Assembly: GCA_961205875.1 (NCBI GenBank) | Contig: OY540813.1 | Location: 22,849,001-22,913,000, forward strand | DNA length: 64,000 nt | Direction: 5' to 3' | From: Sialis fuliginosa | Lineage: Eukaryota > Arthropoda > Insecta > Megaloptera > Sialidae | Part shown: positions 59,943 to 64,000 of the stretch, one piece after another | How the letters are laid out: every line of letters starts with the position of its first letter | Numbering within the stretch: the stretch's first letter is position 1 | Notes under the pieces: generated by a model | What the model was told of the DNA's origin: nothing | The model's database searches: none | The model's input: only the letters and a program-made list of their open reading frames with translations | Made by a program: the position numbers and the translations under genes

Positions 59943-60392
59943 GTTTGTACGTTATGTATAGTTAGATTTATAATAAAAAAATGATTTAATTAAATCAATA
60001 ATGCCTGGTCTCACCGCTCAAACTTATTTCTGTCCCTTAGCAAAATTTGAATATGAATTGTAGATTTGATTTGTACTATAATTATAATTGTTATCCAAAA
60101 AATATTCAGTAATACAAAAAGCGATAAAAAGAGGAGCGTGTGACAAAAAATTTATTTTGGAACTTACATTGAATCGCCTATGGACAGGACATTTGTCTGA
60201 AATTTTCAGAGAATACTTTTGAAATATTCTACTTTGAGAAAATGCAAAAAAAAAATTATTTTTTCAAAATTCTAACTGGGTCTGCCCCCTAAATGAAATC
60301 AACAAGTAATCCAATATTAGTAAACTTTTTTGCATATGGCATTAAAAGTAACAAGCTTCAAAATACCTTTTTAGATACAGTCTTCAAGTTAT

Positions 60393-60430
60393 TTGTTAAT
60401 AAGAATTCTCCGCGGCTTCACCCGTGTATA
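60393..60430 (+). repeat. Fragment resembling an RTE-tail 5' phrase
   Basis: AATTCTCCGCGGCTTCACCC followed by GTGTAT resembles the CCGCGGCTTCGCCCG phrase common at the start of insect RTE-like 3' tails. Short and isolated. Confidence 0.35.
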
Positions 60431-61357
60431 TTGAAATCAAATCTTAATGTTTTTTTTTTTATTAAATATCAATAATTAACTAACTTAAATAACTATTCAA
60501 TAAAATTCTTGGTTTAATTACATGAACATCACAACTACTAGGGGGTGTAAAGAGGGCACTCTCCTTCCTGTGATCGAGTAGATTGATGCAATACTGTATT
60601 ATATATTCTATTTATGAAAAAATTAGTTAAAAGTTATTGATGATTCATTTGTCTACATATCAATTGTAAATTTGCCTCAATTCAATGCTCATATAAAGCA
60701 TAACTAATAGACATGATGCCAGTAACAAAATATCACTGAAATTATGATTTTAAATAATGAAATAGGTTAAAAAGATTCTAAAAAATGTATTTATTTTTAT
60801 ATTAAAAGCGAGATTAATATGATTTTTGTTAAAATAAAAACACAAAATACAGCAATCCGCCATATACATAAAATAGATAAAACACCAGTCAGAGTGGATA
60901 ACGTCACGGCTAAGTAAACATCATTTTTGTATCATTAATATCTGCACTGTTTGTAAATTATTTTGTGGTTTTTAAGTATCAATTTGCTCAGTTTTGTGTT
61001 ACCAAAACTAAAACCGAGAAACGTTAGCGATGGAACAAGGATTTATTTTTGTTGACAAGGAGTCTTTACATATGCGAGACGTCAAAAATGCGCCATGACA
61101 CCTGCGAGCGTTTTGGCGTCAAATTCAAAATTAGTTTTAAAAGAGTCAATTTTTGTGATTAAACCTTTATTTTCTGCAGAAATAAGTATTTTTTTGGAAA
61201 TAGGAGACACGTAAAATCATCATAAAATAGTTTTTAAAAATTAGGCATCATGCCTATTATATATAGGATCTTAGACTTTCGAATAGCAAAATTCCTATCA
61301 GTAGTTTTCGTGTTGTCGGAACAATATTGCCTTTAAAATGTCTACAAATACAATAAA

Positions 61358-61593
61358 TAATTTATGAGTTATGCGTGAAACAAGGATTCAGAACATTATT
61401 ATAATATAGTGCCCGGTATAAGTCAGTTAACCGATTTGCATACAGAACAAAAAGAAAAGAAGAGCATACAGAAACATGGTTTATTGATTGGTAATTTAGA
61501 TACAAAAGTAATTTCTGGCAGCGTTAACTGACTTATGTCGGGCCCTGTATTATAATGTCTTGAATCCTTGTTGCACGCATAACTCATAAATTA
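61358..61593. mobile_element. Short inverted-repeat element sharing family A and CCCGGTAT sequence
   Basis: Arms of about 75 bp (61358-61433, 61521-61593). Both contain TTTATGAGTTATGCGTG, ACAAGGATTCA (a family A interior phrase), then GCCCGGTATAAGTCAGTTAA or GGGCCCGACATAAGTCAGTTAA. Each arm thus fuses a family A piece to a CCCGGTAT-type terminus. The loop is about 87 bp. No coding sequence. Confidence 0.8.
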
Positions 61594-62589
61594 CTGAACC
61601 GATATATCGTAATGAAACTTGGATCTGGGTAGAGGATTTTAAATAGTAATTAAAAAAAACGACTACTAAATTCATTTGTACTTGTATGAATTTTTTTTAC
61701 AAAGTCAACATTTTAAATAAACAATGATATTAAATACATATAAAAATGTTTACAGAGTTGTTTGTTTTTCTTTTTTTTCATTTACTGGGCTGATTAAATA
61801 TGTACAAAGCCGCCTACACAGTTCTAAAGAAGAAACAGTCGGTCATTTTGTTATATAACTATTTGAATACGAGTATTAAATAATATCACATATTTGATTA
61901 ATGCAACCAAATATACACCTTTTTATTATGATTAAATAGCCAATTGATTTTTTTTAGTTTTATTGTACTATACGTGTATCAGTTTTTTTATATATGTAGT
62001 TGTAATTTTATATCCGTCAAAAATGATGAAATTAGTATGTATAACTACTAAATCATAGTTACCTTATTTTGACAGTCCATGACAGTGGTTTGGAGGAACC
62101 AGTCAATCAATCAATTACAATATAAATTATAGTATTTAAGTAAAATGAGTCATTCAGAAGGTAAAAGCAAGTAACTGATTTTTATCGTTTTTGTTGAGAT
62201 TGAGAATAAGTCATCCATCACTTGGAGATGACATAATCAATTAGAATCGTGTGATATCGACATTATTTTTATATAACACTGTATACAGAATGATCGTGAA
62301 AACCTTTGTTATTATTGGGACTAAAAATCGACTAATGGAAAGAGAAATTTGTATTTTTTTTCTAAGACGAATAATTATATTGTCAATAAAAAAAATTATT
62401 TAAGAGAATTTGCAACATATCTTTTTCCTGTTTTTCAAAGAAAATTTATTAAAAATTACCAAAACAAGCATTTTTTTAATAATAATGATGTCCCTAAAAG
62501 AAAAAAAATGTGTCACTCCTGAGGTAATCTCATATAAATTTTATCTATGATACGCCACTCAAAAATAAAATAATAAAAAACCTTTTTAT

Positions 62590-62931
62590 GAAAAAAATAA
62601 AACTGACTTCAAAAAAACCCTAAAAATACTGAAAAGTATATAGATATTAATTAAATTTAACAGCCAAAAAAAAACTTTTATAAGAACGAAAAAATAAAAC
62701 CGACTTCAGAATGTTAATAATATATATAAGTAGGCTTTTACATTGATATTTCAGTACGCAAAGTATTACTTTTGCGCACGCAGTGAAAAAAAAAGATTTT
62801 TTTCATAGTAACAAGCGCCTAGACTAACAAACATTCACTCTCGTACGAAAAACTGTCATTTTACACCCTAGTTATATAAATTAATATCACTAGTATTTTT
62901 AGGGTTTTTTGTAGTCGGTTTTATTTTTTTC
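62590..62931. mobile_element. TIR element with GACTTCAAAAAAACCC ends
   Basis: The left arm, ACTGACTTCAAAAAAACCCT followed by AAAAATACT, is complementary to the right arm AGTATTTTTAGGGTTTTTTG, TAGTCGGTTTTATTTTTTTC (about 41 bp, few mismatches). The phrase is one I remember as abundant in lepidopteran genomic DNA. The interior also holds a second, shorter ATAAAACCGACTTCAGAA near 62695. Confidence 0.78.
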
Positions 62932-62944
62932 TTAAAATGTTTTT

Positions 62945-63016
62945 TTACGAGTCGAGATGGTTTCAATTTCCACGAAACGAGACTAACAAACTGTCGTATC
63001 GTGTGCAGCCCTAGCC
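62945..63016. mobile_element. GAGAC-rich repeat fragment
   Basis: ACGAGTCGAGATGGTTTCAA, TTTCCACGAAACGAGACTAA and CGTATCGTGTGCAGCCCTAG. It aligns with 20938-21052 and lies 14 bp after the preceding TIR element. Confidence 0.5.
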
Positions 63017-64000
63017 TCTGCATCATGTACATATAACCCTAACTATTTGCACAAATGTAATCTTCCAATTGTAAAGATTTCCTCAACGAGCGACATTATG
63101 TACGACAGAGAGTTAAAATCTTGCCGTGCTTGTGCATTATTTATTTATACGCGACGGTTTGTGCACCTCGTTTCCTCTACTTACGGTGACATGCACGAAA
63201 ATTATAGTAGCAAGAAAATGAACGTTCGCATCCTCGATAATGCTGTTCGTATATACACACCGAACTTTTCTTCTCAACAAGATTTCAAAGTTTGTTTCTC
63301 GATATGTGTGAGGTTTAGCCATCCCCTTCTCCTACAAACTTTGCCTCCAGCATGTATATGTATGTCTACATCTTATATCAAAAAGTTTTGTTCAACTTAT
63401 TTCATCGAACTAGTCATTTATAATATCAGTGTAATTAACTCTTAATTGAATTCTGTCGTTTCATATAAAATCGTAAAATCAGTATGTACTTAATTGTTTA
63501 TATGAGTTTGTGATTGGAATAATTAATTCTATTTATAGTTCGTGCATTCGTGTTTACATCGATGATTACTGAAACGAATGGATTCTGTTATCTTATCATT
63601 AAATAAATTAGAGGATCAGGATTTTACGTATCGCACAAAAAAGACTTTATTCCAAGTTCTGTAATTTACTATTCCACTTTTACTCGTATTAGATTTTTTT
63701 TGTTCTCTCGCAGAAAACATTGAACCCCACATAACGCCATATCCATTTCTTACCAAAATAATGTATGCGATTCGAACTTCGCGTACTAGTGGGCTGTAAT
63801 GTATAGTTTTATTTTAATTCATTCGATTATGCTAATTAAATTACATTTTAGCAAAATTATGAACCACTCGTTCTGTTTAAATGTACTACATAAATATTTA
63901 TGTAACCAAAGAACCAAACGTTAACGAGTGAAATAATATTTAAATAATTCAATAAAATGATATATTAATATTACGAGTAAGTATTACACGTTACGTGAAA

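Larger units (their letters stand above)
59943..64000 (+). other. Tpst: Next Tpst intron, open at the window end
   Basis: Begins with GTTTGT after a split codon. The following coding sequence should begin with A or G, then encode Cys-Gly-Glu-Glu-Thr; I see no such sequence before 64000, so the intron is at least 4.06 kb. It holds two inverted-repeat elements (61.36-61.59 and 62.59-62.93 kb), a GAGAC-rich fragment and otherwise AT-rich DNA. The plus-strand frame open over 63047-63445 starts at TTG and resembles no family I know. Confidence 0.8.

Noticed and set aside
63047..63445. 132-codon plus-strand frame near the window end
   Set aside because: It starts at TTG, shows no domain and lies in the expected Tpst intron with no splice support.
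61600..64000. Next Tpst exon encoding CGEETRVIPR
   Set aside because: Searched by eye after 59943 for a G/A start followed by TGC GGN GAR GAR; nothing suitable before the window end.
1..64000. tRNA, rRNA, CRISPR arrays, defence islands or operons
   Set aside because: No cloverleaf with conserved boxes, no rRNA sequence, no regularly spaced direct repeats with unique spacers, and splice structure plus base composition indicate animal intron DNA.

Overview
This is eukaryotic, almost certainly insect, genomic DNA. It is strongly AT-rich, has no dense run of long ORFs, and carries a broken-up GC-rich coding signal with consensus splice sites. Most of the rest is intronic or intergenic DNA full of short terminal-inverted-repeat elements. 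A few dispersed motifs resemble ones I remember from lepidopteran sequence: a tail like the 3' end of RTE-type LINEs at 55.7-56.1 kb, a 'GATTTCGATGCGGTTTTT' tandem repeat at 15.8-16.1 kb, and a 'GACTTCAAAAAAACCC' inverted repeat at 62.6-62.9 kb. A moth, butterfly or related insect is therefore plausible, but the order is not established.

Only one gene can be named: the 5' part of a plus-strand protein-tyrosine sulfotransferase gene (Tpst; Tango13 in Drosophila). Two coding exons are visible. The first (29811-30251) encodes a long hydrophilic, His/Gly/Cys/Ala-rich stretch, then an N-terminal signal-anchor helix and the start of the lumenal stem. The second (59812-59942) encodes the rest of the stem and the PAPS-binding P-loop ([20 protein letters not shown]). 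A 29.56-kb phase-0 intron separates them. The second exon ends inside a codon, and the remaining catalytic exons lie beyond the window. The Golgi enzyme would transfer sulfate from PAPS to tyrosines of secreted and membrane proteins.

Layout: 1-29810 is upstream intron or 5' flank, holding one unrecognised minus-strand ORF (2434-2826), several foldback elements (13.4, 14.7-15.1 and 16.8-17.3 kb), copies of a recurrent roughly 0.6-0.8 kb element (family A) and a MITE cluster ending 54 bp before the first exon. 30252-59811 is the large intron, holding further family A copies, a 0.44-kb palindrome, elements resembling hAT, mariner and piggyBac nonautonomous transposons, and a motif-rich unique patch at 33.66-33.93 kb. 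59943-64000 is the next intron, with two more inverted-repeat elements.

I saw no rRNA, tRNA, CRISPR array, operon or bacterial-type system. The main points of interest are the possible N-terminal extension of Tpst and the many apparently nonautonomous elements. All repeat calls rest on reading copies against each other by eye; no alignment or database search was run.
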